Part shown: positions 21,830 to 29,513 of the stretch, piece by piece
Layout: each line of letters begins with the position of its first letter
Numbering within the stretch: position 1 is the stretch's first letter
Assembly: GCA_934167305.1 (NCBI GenBank)
Contig: CAKPKQ010000014.1
Location: 1-29,513, forward strand
Direction: 5' to 3'
From: an uncultured Clostridia bacterium
Lineage (GTDB): Bacteria; Bacillota; Clostridia; TANB77; CAG-508
DNA length: 29,513 nucleotides
Made by a program: the position numbers and the translations under genes
Notes under the pieces: model-generated
Database searches by the model: none
Told to the model about the DNA's origin: nothing
The model's input: the letters and a program-made list of their open reading frames with translations, nothing else

Positions 21830-24025
21830 TTATGCATCTTTCATTGAAAGCTGAACTTTTTGTCTTTCTTGGTCAATTCCAATAACTTTAACTTTAACAA
21901 TATCACCAACTGAAACTACATCAGATGGATTTTTTACAAAGCTATTACTTAATTGTGAAATATGTACTAAACCATCATGTTTTACACCTATATCCACAAA
22001 AGCACCAAAGTCTGTAACGTTTCTAACAGTTCCTGTTAAAACCATTCCATCTCTTAAATCTTCAAATTTAAGTACATCAGCTCTTAATATTTGCTTAGGC
22101 ATTTCATCTCTCGGGTCTCTACCTGGTTTTGACATTTCTTCAATAATGTCTGCTAAGGTCATTTCACCAGCATCAAGTTCTTTAGCTGTTTCTTTTACAT
22201 TTACTTCTAATAATTTAGCTTTTATTTCTGATTGTTTTTCTTTATTTAATAAATCCTCTTTTTTGTATCCTAATTTATTAAGTAAATTTTCTGCAACAGA
22301 ATAGCTTTCTGGGTGAACTCCTGTAATTTCTAAAGCATTTTTTCCACCAGGAATTCTAATAAATCCTGCACATTGCTCAAATGCTGCTTTTCCTAATTTA
22401 GGAACTTTTAGCAATTCTTTTCTTTCAGCTAATTTACCATTTTCATCACGATATTTTACTATGTTATTTGCAATAGTTTTATTTATTCCTGCTACATAAG
22501 AAAGTAATGATGGTGTAGCCGTATTAACATCAACTCCAACTTCATTTACTGCGTCTTCAACAACACCTGTTAAACTTTCTGTTAATTTCTTTTGGTCAAC
22601 ATCATGTTGGTATTGCCCTACTCCTATAGCTTTAGGATCTATTTTTACAAGTTCTGCAAGTGGGTCTTGCAATCTTCTTGCAATTGATATTGCACCTCTT
22701 AAAGATACGTTTATATCTGGATATTCCTCTGTTGCAAGTTTTGAAGCAGAATATACAGATGCTCCAGCTTCACTTACAATTGCATAATGAAGTGGTCTTT
22801 CAATTTCTTTAATCATATCTGCAACAAAGCTTTCAGATTCTCTTGAAGCTGTACCATTTCCTATTGCAATAATATCAACTTTGTATTTTTCTATTAACGC
22901 TTTTAACTCTTTTTTTGCACCTTCTACATCATTTTGTGGTTCTGTTGGGTATACAGTTGTAGTTGCAAGTAATTTTCCTGTTTCATCAATTACTGCAATT
23001 TTACAACCTGTACGATATGCTGGGTCAAACCCCATTACTGTTAAACCTTTTAAAGGTGCTGCTAAAAGTAAAGGTTTTGCATTTTTTCCAAATACTTTAA
23101 TAGCTTGGGTCTCTGCTTTTTCTGTTAAGTCAGAACGAATTTCTCTTTCAATAGATGGTTCAATTAATCTGCTCCAACTATCTTCAATTGTTTCTTCTAA
23201 TATTGTAGTAAATTGAGTTTTTTGTTTAATAATGTCTCTATTTATTAAATCTAAAATTTTATCTTCTGGCTTTTCAATTTTTACTTTTAGAAATTCTTCA
23301 GTTTCTCCACGATTAATAGCTAAAATTCTATGGCTAGGTAAGTGATTTACCTTTTCGCTAAATTCATAATACATATTATATGCTGTTTTTTCTTCTGGCT
23401 TTGTAGCTTTAGTTATTATAACGCCTTCTCTGTAGCAAATACGTTTAATTTGCTTACGGTATTCAGGGTTATCTGATATAATTTCTGCAATAATATCTTT
23501 TGCACCTTGAATTGCATCTTCTACACTTGCTACAACCTTTTCTTTATTATTTTTATCTTCTTCTGAGAATTTATCAATATTTACATATTGTTTTGCAATT
23601 TCTTCAATTGGTGTTTTTTCTGTTTGAGCTAATATAATTTCAGCTAATGGCTCTAGGCCTTTTGCCTTAGCAACTGTAGCCCTTGTCTTTTTCTTTTGTT
23701 TATATGGTCTATATATATCTTCAACTTCTGCTAATGTTTTAGCATTTTCTAAGTTTGCAACTATTTCGTCTGTAAGTTTTCCTTGATTTTCAATTGATGT
23801 TTTTACTTCTTCTTTTCTTGCTTCTAAGTTACGAAGGTATGTAAGTCTTTCACCTAAATCTCTTAATGTTTCATCTGAAAGCCCACCTGTTACTTCTTTT
23901 CTATAACGTGCAATAAAAGGTATTGTATTTCCTTCATTTATTAACTCTATTGTTCTTACAACTTGTACTAATTTTATATTTAATTCTTCTGCAATTATAT
24001 TTGCAATTCTTTCTTGTGTGTCCAT
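21830..24025 (-). CDS. tex: Tex-family RNA-binding transcription accessory protein
   Basis: A 731-residue protein with the complete Tex layout. It has the N-terminal helical region (RYRKEVTGGLSDETLRDLGERL at about 40-60), the YqgF/RNase H-like domain starting GFDPAYRTGCKIAVID, helix-hairpin-helix motifs (LLSYVAGINKTIANNIVKYRDENG) and a C-terminal S1 RNA-binding domain (DLRDGMVLTGTVRNVTDFGAFVDIGVKHDGLVHISQLS). Tex proteins bind nucleic acids and act with the transcription machinery; the bacterial protein is homologous to the Spt6 core. The length is normal for the family. The gene is monocistronic, convergent with the acyltransferase gene (22-base gap), and has its own promoter at 24052-24080. 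Confidence 0.95.
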   Translation of the reverse strand: MDTQERIANIIAEELNIKLVQVVRTIELINEGNTIPFIARYRKEVTGGLSDETLRDLGERLTYLRNLEARKEEVKTSIENQGKLTDEIVANLENAKTLAEVEDIYRPYKQKKKTRATVAKAKGLEPLAEIILAQTEKTPIEEIAKQYVNIDKFSEEDKNNKEKVVASVEDAIQGAKDIIAEIISDNPEYRKQIKRICYREGVIITKATKPEEKTAYNMYYEFSEKVNHLPSHRILAINRGETEEFLKVKIEKPEDKILDLINRDIIKQKTQFTTILEETIEDSWSRLIEPSIEREIRSDLTEKAETQAIKVFGKNAKPLLLAAPLKGLTVMGFDPAYRTGCKIAVIDETGKLLATTTVYPTEPQNDVEGAKKELKALIEKYKVDIIAIGNGTASRESESFVADMIKEIERPLHYAIVSEAGASVYSASKLATEEYPDINVSLRGAISIARRLQDPLAELVKIDPKAIGVGQYQHDVDQKKLTESLTGVVEDAVNEVGVDVNTATPSLLSYVAGINKTIANNIVKYRDENGKLAERKELLKVPKLGKAAFEQCAGFIRIPGGKNALEITGVHPESYSVAENLLNKLGYKKEDLLNKEKQSEIKAKLLEVNVKETAKELDAGEMTLADIIEEMSKPGRDPRDEMPKQILRADVLKFEDLRDGMVLTGTVRNVTDFGAFVDIGVKHDGLVHISQLSNSFVKNPSDVVSVGDIVKVKVIGIDQERQKVQLSMKDA

Positions 24026-24051
24026 TTATTCTATCCTTTCATTTTTTATGT

Positions 24052-24080
24052 ATTATATCAAACTTTATAAAAATTGATAA
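24052..24080 (-). promoter_or_regulatory. Promoter of tex
   Basis: On the minus strand TTATCA (24080-24075), 17 bases, TATAAT (24057-24052) preceded by TGA, giving an extended -10. Confidence 0.55.
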
Positions 24081-24133
24081 GCCTTTTATTTAAAATACTA
24101 AATTTTACTCTCTCAAAATTCGACATTATTAGA

Positions 24134-24162
24134 TTGACTTTTTATCTCTATTAATATATATT
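24134..24162 (+). promoter_or_regulatory. Promoter of the DUF975 gene
   Basis: TTGACT (24134-24139), 17 bases, TATATT (24157-24162), about 30 bases before the start codon. Confidence 0.6.
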
Positions 24163-24192
24163 TATAATATATTAAGAAAGGGGGAATTTTCT

Positions 24193-24942
24193 ATGAAGAA
24201 ATCAGCTGATTACAGAGCTATTGCAAGACAAAAGTTAGCTGGAAATTGGGGTAAAGCAGCACTTATATCTTTAGGTTATTTTGTAGTATTTTTTATTTTA
24301 GGATTTATTGAGGGCTTAATGCCTGAAAATATAAAATCTATTTTTTCACTTGCTACAACCGTTATTGAAGTACCTTTAGCATTTGGATTAATTATATCTT
24401 TTTATAAGTTATTTAATTCCGAAAATGTAAAACCTTTTGACTTTTTAAAAGCTGGTTTTTCAAACTTTAAAAGATCATGGTTAATTAGCTTAACTATCAC
24501 CTTAAAGATGATAATCCCAATTATTATGATAATTGTAAGTATAGTATTAATTGGCGCTGGCATGGCTACTACTAGTTTTTCTGCTATTTCTGGAAGTTCA
24601 ACTACTGGCGGTGTTTTTTTAAGTATAATTGGTATAATTTTATATTTAGTTGGCATAATTTGGGCTATAACTAAGTCATATTATTATCAATTAGCTTATA
24701 TTGTTGCAATTGATAATGAAGGTCTTTCTAATAAAGAAGTAGTTGAAAAATGTAAGGAAATTATGGAAGGCAAACGTTCAAAATTATTCTGTTTACAATT
24801 TTCATTTATTGGATGGATTATATTAGCAGGTCTAACTCTTGGAATTGGAATGTTATGGTTAACACCATATATTCAATATTCTTCAATTGCTTTCTATGAG
24901 GATGCAATTGGCAAAAATGAAGAACCTAGCGTAACTGAATAA
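24193..24942 (+). CDS. DUF975 family membrane protein
   Basis: A 249-residue integral membrane protein. The N-terminus, KSADYRAIARQKLAGNWGKA, is the hallmark of the DUF975 family, in which a short amphipathic cytoplasmic segment precedes several membrane spans. About five hydrophobic segments are visible (near 25-43, 50-72, 97-125, 140-165 and 200-225), with a conserved-type acidic ending. Function is unknown for the family. The ribosome binding site is AAGAAAGGGGG. It is a single-gene unit divergent from tex, with the bidirectional terminator at 24990-25020 behind it. Confidence 0.88.
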   Translation: MKKSADYRAIARQKLAGNWGKAALISLGYFVVFFILGFIEGLMPENIKSIFSLATTVIEVPLAFGLIISFYKLFNSENVKPFDFLKAGFSNFKRSWLISLTITLKMIIPIIMIIVSIVLIGAGMATTSFSAISGSSTTGGVFLSIIGIILYLVGIIWAITKSYYYQLAYIVAIDNEGLSNKEVVEKCKEIMEGKRSKLFCLQFSFIGWIILAGLTLGIGMLWLTPYIQYSSIAFYEDAIGKNEEPSVTE

Positions 24943-24989
24943 AAAAGACTATTGAGCAAAATATTCTTTTATACTTTGTCAACAGTCTG

Positions 24990-25020
24990 AAAAAAAATCG
25001 CATTTAAAATGCGATTTTTT
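24990..25020. terminator. Bidirectional terminator between DUF975 and ABC-F genes
   Basis: ATCGCAT and ATGCGAT arms flank TTAAA, with a run of A before and a run of T after. It serves both convergent genes. The ABC-F stop codon overlaps its right end. A second, imperfect hairpin with AGACT/AGTCT ends lies just before it. Confidence 0.9.
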
Positions 25021-26600
25021 TATTCAACTCCTAAGTATTCATTATATGTAACTTCTCTATCTATTACTGTATCTGCCTTTATATCAATAATTCTATTTGC
25101 AACTGTTTGCATTAATTGATGGTCATGTGATGTAAATAACATATTTCCTTTAAACTTTTTCATCCCTTCATTTAATGCTGTAATAGATTCCATATCTAAA
25201 TGGTTTGTTGGTTCATCAAAAATTAAAAAGTTAGCTCCTGATAACATCATTTTTGAAAGAACACATCTTACTTTTTCTCCACCTGAAAGTACATTTACCT
25301 TTTTAAGCGCTTCTTCACCAGAAAATAGCATTCTTCCTAAAAAGCTTCTTACATATGTTTCATCAGGATCTTTTGAATATTGCCTTAACCAATCTGTAAT
25401 TGATAAATCTGATTCAAATAAATAGTTATTATCTTTTGGAAAATAGCTTGATGTAATTGTTGTACCCCACACTACTTCTCCTTCATCTGGTTCAAGCTCT
25501 CCTGCAATAATTTGAAATAATACAGTTTTTGCATTTTCATTATCTGCTAAAAATGCTATTTTATCATCTTGTTTTACAGTAAATGAAATATTATTTAATA
25601 TTTTTTCTCCATTTATTGTTTTAGATATATTTTTTACATGTAAAATTTCTTTTCCTGGTTCTCTATCTGGTTTGAAATCAACATATGGATATCTTCTGTT
25701 AGATGGTTTAATTTCATCTAATTCTATTTTTTCTAATGATTTTTTACGAGATGTTGCTTGTTTTGATTTTGAAGCATTTGCGCTAAATCTTGCAATAAAG
25801 TCTTGTAATTCTTTAATTTTTTCTTCTTTCTTTTTGTTTGCTTCTTTCATTTGCTTTAATGCAAGTTGGCTAGATTCATACCAGAAATCATAGTTTCCTG
25901 GGTATACTTTAATTTTGCCAAAGTCAACATCTGCAATATGTGTACAAACTTTATTTAAAAAGTATCTATCATGCGATACAACAATGACTGTATTTTCAAA
26001 GTTAATTAAAAATTCTTCAAGCCAGCTAATACTTTTTAAGTCTAAATCGTTTGTAGGCTCATCAAGTAATAATATATCTGGGTTTCCAAATAAAGCTTGT
26101 GCTAACAATACTTTTACTTTATCTTTTGCTTCTAGGTTGCTCATAAGCTCATAATGTTTTTCTGGTGCTATGCCTAAATCATTTAATAATACTGCTGCAT
26201 CTGATTCAGCATTCCAACCATCTAATTCTGCAAAACGTTCTTCTAATTTTGCTGCTTTCATTCCATCTTCTTCAGAAAAATCTGGTTTTGAATATATAGC
26301 ATCTTTTTCTTTCATTATTTTATATAGTTCATCATTTCCCATAATTACTGTGTCCATAACAGTATATTCTTCAAAAGCAAAGTGGTCTTGTTTTAAAACA
26401 GAAAGTCTTTCTGTTTTTTCTTTTGTTACTTCACCTTTACTTGGTTCAAGTTCACCTGATAGAACTTTTAAGAATGTTGATTTTCCTGCACCATTTGCAC
26501 CAATTATTCCATAACAACATCCTTTATTAAATTTTATATTTACATCTTCAAATAATGTTCTTTTTCCAAATCTAATTGTTACTCCTGTAGCCGTAAGCAT
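25020..26600 (-). CDS. ABC-F family ATPase (YkpA/YbiT-like)
   Basis: A 526-residue soluble protein with two ABC nucleotide-binding domains and no membrane domain. NBD1 has Walker A GANGAGKST (34-42) and Walker B ILLLDEPTND. An interdomain linker (about 240-300, Lys/Glu-rich) follows, typical of ABC-F proteins, which act at the ribosomal exit site on stalled complexes. NBD2 has the signature LSGGEK and Walker B FLIFDEPTNH. Two motifs are degenerate: the NBD1 signature reads NLEAKDK instead of LSGGEK, and the NBD2 Walker A reads LADNENAKTV. Similar loss occurs in YkpA-type relatives as I recall them, so this is probably a subfamily trait. It is unlikely to be an antibiotic-resistance member. 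It is transcribed alone. Confidence 0.93.
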   Translation of the reverse strand: MLTATGVTIRFGKRTLFEDVNIKFNKGCCYGIIGANGAGKSTFLKVLSGELEPSKGEVTKEKTERLSVLKQDHFAFEEYTVMDTVIMGNDELYKIMKEKDAIYSKPDFSEEDGMKAAKLEERFAELDGWNAESDAAVLLNDLGIAPEKHYELMSNLEAKDKVKVLLAQALFGNPDILLLDEPTNDLDLKSISWLEEFLINFENTVIVVSHDRYFLNKVCTHIADVDFGKIKVYPGNYDFWYESSQLALKQMKEANKKKEEKIKELQDFIARFSANASKSKQATSRKKSLEKIELDEIKPSNRRYPYVDFKPDREPGKEILHVKNISKTINGEKILNNISFTVKQDDKIAFLADNENAKTVLFQIIAGELEPDEGEVVWGTTITSSYFPKDNNYLFESDLSITDWLRQYSKDPDETYVRSFLGRMLFSGEEALKKVNVLSGGEKVRCVLSKMMLSGANFLIFDEPTNHLDMESITALNEGMKKFKGNMLFTSHDHQLMQTVANRIIDIKADTVIDREVTYNEYLGVE

Positions 26601-26633
26601 TTGTTTTCCTCCTTACTATTACATACTTTGTAT

Positions 26634-26661
26634 ATTATACCATATTTTTCTAGTTTGTAAA
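26634..26661 (-). promoter_or_regulatory. Promoter of the ABC-F gene
   Basis: On the minus strand TTTACA (26661-26656), 16 bases, TATAAT (26639-26634) with TGG before it (extended -10). AAGGAGG then precedes the ATG at 26600. Confidence 0.7.
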
Positions 26662-26662
26662 G

Positions 26663-26697
26663 AAAAAAAGCCTGAATTGCTTTTGCAATCCAGGCTT
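26663..26697 (-). terminator. Terminator of the DUF378 gene
   Basis: AAGCCTG-A-ATTGC (26668-26680) pairs with GCAAT-C-CAGGCTT (26685-26697) around TTTT with one mismatch. On the minus strand a T-run follows. Confidence 0.85.
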
Positions 26698-26706
26698 AAT
26701 TAAGTT

Positions 26707-26895
26707 TTATCTATCAAATAATAATTTTATTGCCCATAATCCAGAAATTCCTACTAGAATATAAATTATTCTACTTATAACTGACATAGCACCAAATATT
26801 GCATCTACTAAATTGAAATTAAATATTCCAACTAATCCCCAGTTAATAGCACCAATAATAACTAATATCAATGCTATTGTATCTATTACCTTCAT
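26707..26895 (-). CDS. DUF378 small membrane protein
   Basis: A 62-residue protein with two hydrophobic segments (about 5-24 and 38-58) joined by a short loop. The pattern IGAINWGLVGIFNFNLVDAIFG is the DUF378 signature. The function of the family is unknown. The ribosome binding site is excellent (AAAGGAGG), and a terminator lies directly behind the gene, so it is transcribed by itself. A weak promoter candidate lies at 26953-26980. Confidence 0.9.
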   Translation of the reverse strand: MKVIDTIALILVIIGAINWGLVGIFNFNLVDAIFGAMSVISRIIYILVGISGLWAIKLLFDR

Positions 26896-26952
26896 GCTAA
26901 TATCCTCCTTTAAAAATAATTTTAAAAGTTTTCACTATTAAGTATACTCATT

Positions 26953-26980
26953 TTTATAAATTTTATACTTTTAATGTCCA
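26953..26980 (-). promoter_or_regulatory. Possible promoter of the DUF378 gene
   Basis: On the minus strand TGGACA (26980-26975), 16 bases, TATAAA (26958-26953). The match is modest and the leader would be about 50 bases. Confidence 0.35.
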
Positions 26981-27014
26981 GTTATTTTTTCCATTAAAGG
27001 AGATTTTTAACAAT

Positions 27015-27965
27015 TTATTTTAACATATCTCTTTTGTTAAGCCATAATGTTGCAATTACCGAAATTATTATTGAAAAGCCTATTAATATTACAAAACCAT
27101 ATGGATTATTTTGCATTGGTACAGGAACATTCATCCCCCAAAAACTTGCTATCATTGTTGGTATTGATAAAATAATTGTTATTGATGTTAAGAATTTCAT
27201 TACTCTGTTTAAATTGTTTGAAATTATTGAAGCATATGCATCCATTGTTCCATTTAAAATATCACTATATATTTTTGCCATTTCAATAGCTTGTTTATTT
27301 TCAATAATTGCGTCTTCTAATATATCTTCATCTTCTTCATATAATTTTATGATTTTTCCACGCATTGTTTTTTCCATTACAACCTCATTTGATTTTAATG
27401 ATGTTGTAAAATATACCAAGCTTTTTTCTAAGTTTAATAGTTTTAACAATGCTCTATTTTTCATTGAATTTTTTAAAATAGATTCTGCAATTTCTGTTTC
27501 TTTATTTATCTTTTTTAATAAATTTAAATACATTGATGAATTTTCATATAATAATTGCAATAAAAATCTGCTTTTTTTGTATGTAACAATATTTTTCATA
27601 TTGTTTTTCATCATATTTTGAATAATACTATTTTCTTTTATTGATACTGTAATTAAATAATCATCTCTAACAAATATAACGCCTATTGGCATTGTTGTGT
27701 ATATTAATGAGTCTCCTTCTTTTTCCCTTGTTGGAATATCAACTATAAATAAGATTGTGTTATCATCTTCTTCAATATCAATTCTGGCTTTTTCTTCATT
27801 ATCTAGCGCATATCTAATAAAATCTTCACTTATTTTTAATTTTTTACACACTTCTGTTATTTCATCATCATTCGGGGCCACCATGTTAATCCAATTTCCC
27901 TTTTCATATTTAATTGTCTGTTCTGTTTTATTTGTTTCTAAATCTGTTTTGTACATTTCTAACAT
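27015..27965 (-). CDS. CorA-like divalent metal ion transporter
   Basis: A 316-residue CorA-family protein. The large N-terminal cytoplasmic domain is followed by a long helical region (about 120-245) that forms the funnel. Two C-terminal membrane segments (about 255-275 and 290-308) follow, with the selectivity motif GMN at 277-279 between them. The C-terminal end is basic (NKRDMLK). CorA proteins form pentamers for passive uptake of Mg2+, and some relatives carry Co2+, Ni2+ or Zn2+. The ribosome binding site is AAGGGGTGA and the promoter is at 27988-28015. No Mg2+-responsive riboswitch is visible in the short leader. It appears to be a single-gene unit. Confidence 0.92.
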   Translation of the reverse strand: MLEMYKTDLETNKTEQTIKYEKGNWINMVAPNDDEITEVCKKLKISEDFIRYALDNEEKARIDIEEDDNTILFIVDIPTREKEGDSLIYTTMPIGVIFVRDDYLITVSIKENSIIQNMMKNNMKNIVTYKKSRFLLQLLYENSSMYLNLLKKINKETEIAESILKNSMKNRALLKLLNLEKSLVYFTTSLKSNEVVMEKTMRGKIIKLYEEDEDILEDAIIENKQAIEMAKIYSDILNGTMDAYASIISNNLNRVMKFLTSITIILSIPTMIASFWGMNVPVPMQNNPYGFVILIGFSIIISVIATLWLNKRDMLK

Positions 27966-27987
27966 AGTATTTCACCCCTTCGCTTTT

Positions 27988-28015
27988 ATTATATCATAAT
28001 TGTTTTAAATGTAAA
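27988..28015 (-). promoter_or_regulatory. Promoter of the CorA-like gene
   Basis: On the minus strand TTTACA (28015-28010), 16 bases, TATAAT (27993-27988) preceded by TGA. The start codon is 22 bases downstream of the -10. Confidence 0.65.
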
Positions 28016-28080
28016 TTTAAATTTAATATTTTTATAAAACAATAACATATATCCCATAACAAGCTAATCACCACAAAAAT

Positions 28081-28170
28081 TCGTAGCGGAGCACAGCGTG
28101 CTCCATGAATAAATGTCCATATCAAACTCATTATCACCAAACGTTCGTAGCGGAGCACAGTGTGCTCCAT
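28081..28170. repeat. Two GGAGCAC/GTGCTCC hairpin repeats, opposite orientation to 306-429
   Basis: Perfect hairpins lie at 28088-28104 and 28152-28168, each directly preceded by TCGTAGC. They are 64 bases apart, with unrelated sequence between. Together with the GGGACGG unit at 28175-28203 they form the reverse complement of the composite at 262-429. Confidence 0.85.
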
Positions 28171-28174
28171 AAAC

Positions 28175-28203
28175 GTGCCAAAATTCTCCGTCCCCAATGG
28201 CAC
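28175..28203. repeat. GGGACGG palindromic repeat, copy 4
   Basis: A 29-base unit with GTGCCA/TGGCAC ends, oriented like copy 3 and opposite to copy 1. It differs from copy 3 (8151-8179) by a single base in the core (CTCC for CTCG). It is six bases from the neighbouring GGAGCAC hairpin. Confidence 0.85.
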
Positions 28204-28239
28204 AAAATAATAAGGTGATTCGTTGTGAATCACCTTATT
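28204..28239 (-). terminator. Terminator of the surface protein gene
   Basis: AATAAGGTGATTC (28209-28221) pairs perfectly with its complement (28227-28239) around five bases. On the minus strand it is followed by TATTTTG. It begins five bases after the stop codon. Confidence 0.75.
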
Positions 28240-28244
28240 TGATG

Positions 28245-29513
28245 TTATTTACACCTTTTATGTTTTAATGCTAATACTACTAAGTATGCTGTTGCAGATG
28301 CTACTAATATAATTATTTCCGATATATAACTATCTCCTGTTGCTGGTAGTGCTGGTTTGTCTGGTTTTACTGTTTCTTGTTTTTTCTCATAATAGTATGT
28401 TACTATTATGTCTTCTTTGGTTATTTCTCCTTTTGCATTTTCTGTTCTTTCTACATATTCATAACCACTTATTTCTTTTTGTTTTGTTACATAACTGTCT
28501 CCTGTTTTGCCTTCTATTTCTTCACTATCCAACTCTTTATTTGTTTCTTTGTCTATATATTTTACTGTCACTTTTCCATAATTATATGTATTTATTACTG
28601 CTATTCCTTTTACACCTTGTGCAATTTCTTCACTATTTATTACTGTATCATATCTTAGTAAATCATTGCTATTTACTTCTTTTTCATCTACTGTGTATGT
28701 TATCTCATTTCCTTGTTCATCATATTTTGGTAGATCTTTAAATAGATATTCCCAATTTGTTTCTTCTGTTATTATTTCTTCTGCCATTATTATATTTCCA
28801 TTTTTTACTTGTATTTTTATACTCTTTGGTCTATATCCTTTTTCATTTTCATTGTCATCCCATAATTTTATTACATATAGCATTGTTTTTTCATCTGGTA
28901 TTGTAAATGTATTTGTTATTGTTGTGCCATTAATTTCTTTTGTATAGAATTTTAGGTCATCTGTATTCACAACTTTTTCATCAACTGTGTATAAAATCTC
29001 ATTTCCTTGTGAATCATATTTTGGTAAGTTTGTAAATGTGTATTTCCATCCATTAACATCTGTTACAGTTTGTTCAGCTACTACTGTGCTTCCATTTTTT
29101 ACTTGTAATATTATACTTTCTGGACGTTTTTTACTTATATTGTTATTATCATTCCATACTTTATTAACCATTACATTTACTTTTTCGTCAGGTATTGTGA
29201 ATATGTTTGTTATTATTGTGTCATTAATTTCTTTTGTATAGAATTTTAAGTCTCCTAAGTTCACTTCTTTTTCATCTACTGTGTATGCTATTTCATTTCC
29301 TTTTTCATCATATTTTGGTAGATCGTTAAATGAGTGTTTCCATCCGTTTGCTTCTGTTACTTCTTGCTCTTCTACTAACATTTGTCCACTTTTTACTTGT
29401 AACATTATACTTTCTGGACGTTTGCCATTTACATTATTGTTATCATTCCATACTTTTTCTACTGTTACATTTATTTTCTCATCTGGTACTGTAAATGTAT
29501 TTGTTATTGTTGT
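28245..29513 (-). CDS. LPXTG cell-wall-anchored protein with CnaB-like repeats (C-terminal part)
   Basis: The frame is open to the right edge, so the start and signal peptide lie outside; the first ATG inside (29405) is internal. The visible 422 residues hold three CnaB-type repeats with a 98-residue period. Each runs KVWND-N ... RPESI-LQVK ... GWK-FT-LPKYD--GNE--YTVDEK. A MucBP-type domain (VTVKYIDKETNKEL ... IIVTYYYEKK) follows. The C-terminus is a complete sorting signal: LPATG, a hydrophobic stretch and the basic tail KHKRCK, to be processed by sortase. CnaB domains form stiff stalks, often with Lys-Asn isopeptide bonds; Lys in KVWND and Asn in NTFT are in suitable places. It is probably an adhesin or surface stalk. 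No sortase gene is in the window. Confidence 0.92.
   Translation of the reverse strand, partial: TTITNTFTVPDEKINVTVEKVWNDNNNVNGKRPESIMLQVKSGQMLVEEQEVTEANGWKHSFNDLPKYDEKGNEIAYTVDEKEVNLGDLKFYTKEINDTIITNIFTIPDEKVNVMVNKVWNDNNNISKKRPESIILQVKNGSTVVAEQTVTDVNGWKYTFTNLPKYDSQGNEILYTVDEKVVNTDDLKFYTKEINGTTITNTFTIPDEKTMLYVIKLWDDNENEKGYRPKSIKIQVKNGNIIMAEEIITEETNWEYLFKDLPKYDEQGNEITYTVDEKEVNSNDLLRYDTVINSEEIAQGVKGIAVINTYNYGKVTVKYIDKETNKELDSEEIEGKTGDSYVTKQKEISGYEYVERTENAKGEITKEDIIVTYYYEKKQETVKPDKPALPATGDSYISEIIILVASATAYLVVLALKHKRCK
28891..29184 (-). repeat. Coding repeat unit, 294 bp (CnaB)
   Basis: The period is marked by the IPDEK codons at 28891, 29185 and 29479, exactly 294 bases apart (98 codons). This unit is highly similar to the next at the DNA level, for example in the LKFYTKEIN and VDEK segments. 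Confidence 0.85.
29185..29478 (-). repeat. Coding repeat unit, 294 bp (CnaB), neighbour copy
   Basis: Same 294-base period as 28891-29184. A further copy begins at 29479 and leaves the window. The last, more diverged unit (about 28597-28890) lacks the LKFYTKEIN segment and merges into the MucBP domain. Confidence 0.85.

Noticed and set aside
24943..24989. Imperfect AGACT...AGTCT hairpin as a terminator of the DUF975 gene
   Set aside because: It is followed by A rather than T on the plus strand, so it should not terminate alone; the next hairpin (24990-25020) does.
27994..28233. Open frame of 79 codons on the minus strand
   Set aside because: It consists mainly of the two repeat families and the terminator of the surface protein gene, and contains the CorA promoter. 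No ribosome binding site or conserved sequence.
28340..28947. Several Leu/Phe/Ser-rich open frames on the plus strand
   Set aside because: They are antisense to the CnaB/MucBP coding region, and their composition is the usual shadow of Lys/Glu-rich AT-rich genes.

Overview
The window looks like a chromosomal segment of a low-GC Gram-positive anaerobe of the Clostridia type. Coding DNA is very AT-rich, ribosome binding sites are strong (AGGAGG-like), promoters are sigma-A-like (TTGACA-N17-TATAAT), and the gene families fit: a YolD/Y-family polymerase pair, DUF975, DUF378, an ABC-F protein, an LPXTG surface protein and an ECF sigma/anti-sigma pair. I cannot name the species. No transposase, integrase, phage gene or CRISPR array is visible.

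Layout. 1-432: the first codons of a gene leaving on the left, then intergenic DNA with palindromic repeats. 433-2687 (minus): an M14 zinc peptidase, a membrane-anchored DNA/RNA nuclease and an unknown protein, apparently one operon. 2856-4058: an unknown gene of higher GC with a perfect promoter and a TTG start, a GIY-YIG protein, and divergent tRNA-Pro(TGG) and tRNA-Arg(ACG). 4174-5885: an ECF sigma/anti-sigma operon with a probable self-recognised promoter, and a small unknown protein. 5928-7841 (minus): YolD-like protein and Y-family DNA polymerase behind a LexA-like operator. 7916-9317 (minus): a Rieske-domain remnant and an HtrA-type protease, separated by an inverted pair of palindromic repeats.

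9490-21807 (plus) is the most notable part. A single 2464-residue nonribosomal peptide synthetase (C-A-T-C-A-T-R) is followed by a multi-pass sensor kinase, a response regulator with an HD-GYP domain, a GT28/MGDG-synthase-like glycolipid glycosyltransferase and a PlsC-type acyltransferase. The domain order predicts a dipeptide released reductively as an aldehyde, possibly N-acylated by the starter C domain. This is the architecture known from gut clostridial pyrazinone and peptide-aldehyde synthetases. Whether the signalling and lipid genes work with the NRPS is inference from order and direction only; a terminator and a new promoter separate the kinase from the regulator.

21830-28015: Tex, DUF975 protein, ABC-F ATPase, DUF378 protein and a CorA-like transporter, mostly single-gene units with their own promoters. 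28245-29513 (minus): the C-terminal part of an LPXTG-anchored protein with 98-residue CnaB-like repeats, running off the right edge.

Two small palindromic repeat families recur. One is a 27-31 bp GGGACGG-containing unit (four copies). The other is a GGAGCAC/GTGCTCC hairpin (five copies) preceded by GTAG in four of them. A composite of both occurs near each end of the window in opposite orientation. They resemble REP-type elements, but no partner transposase is present here.
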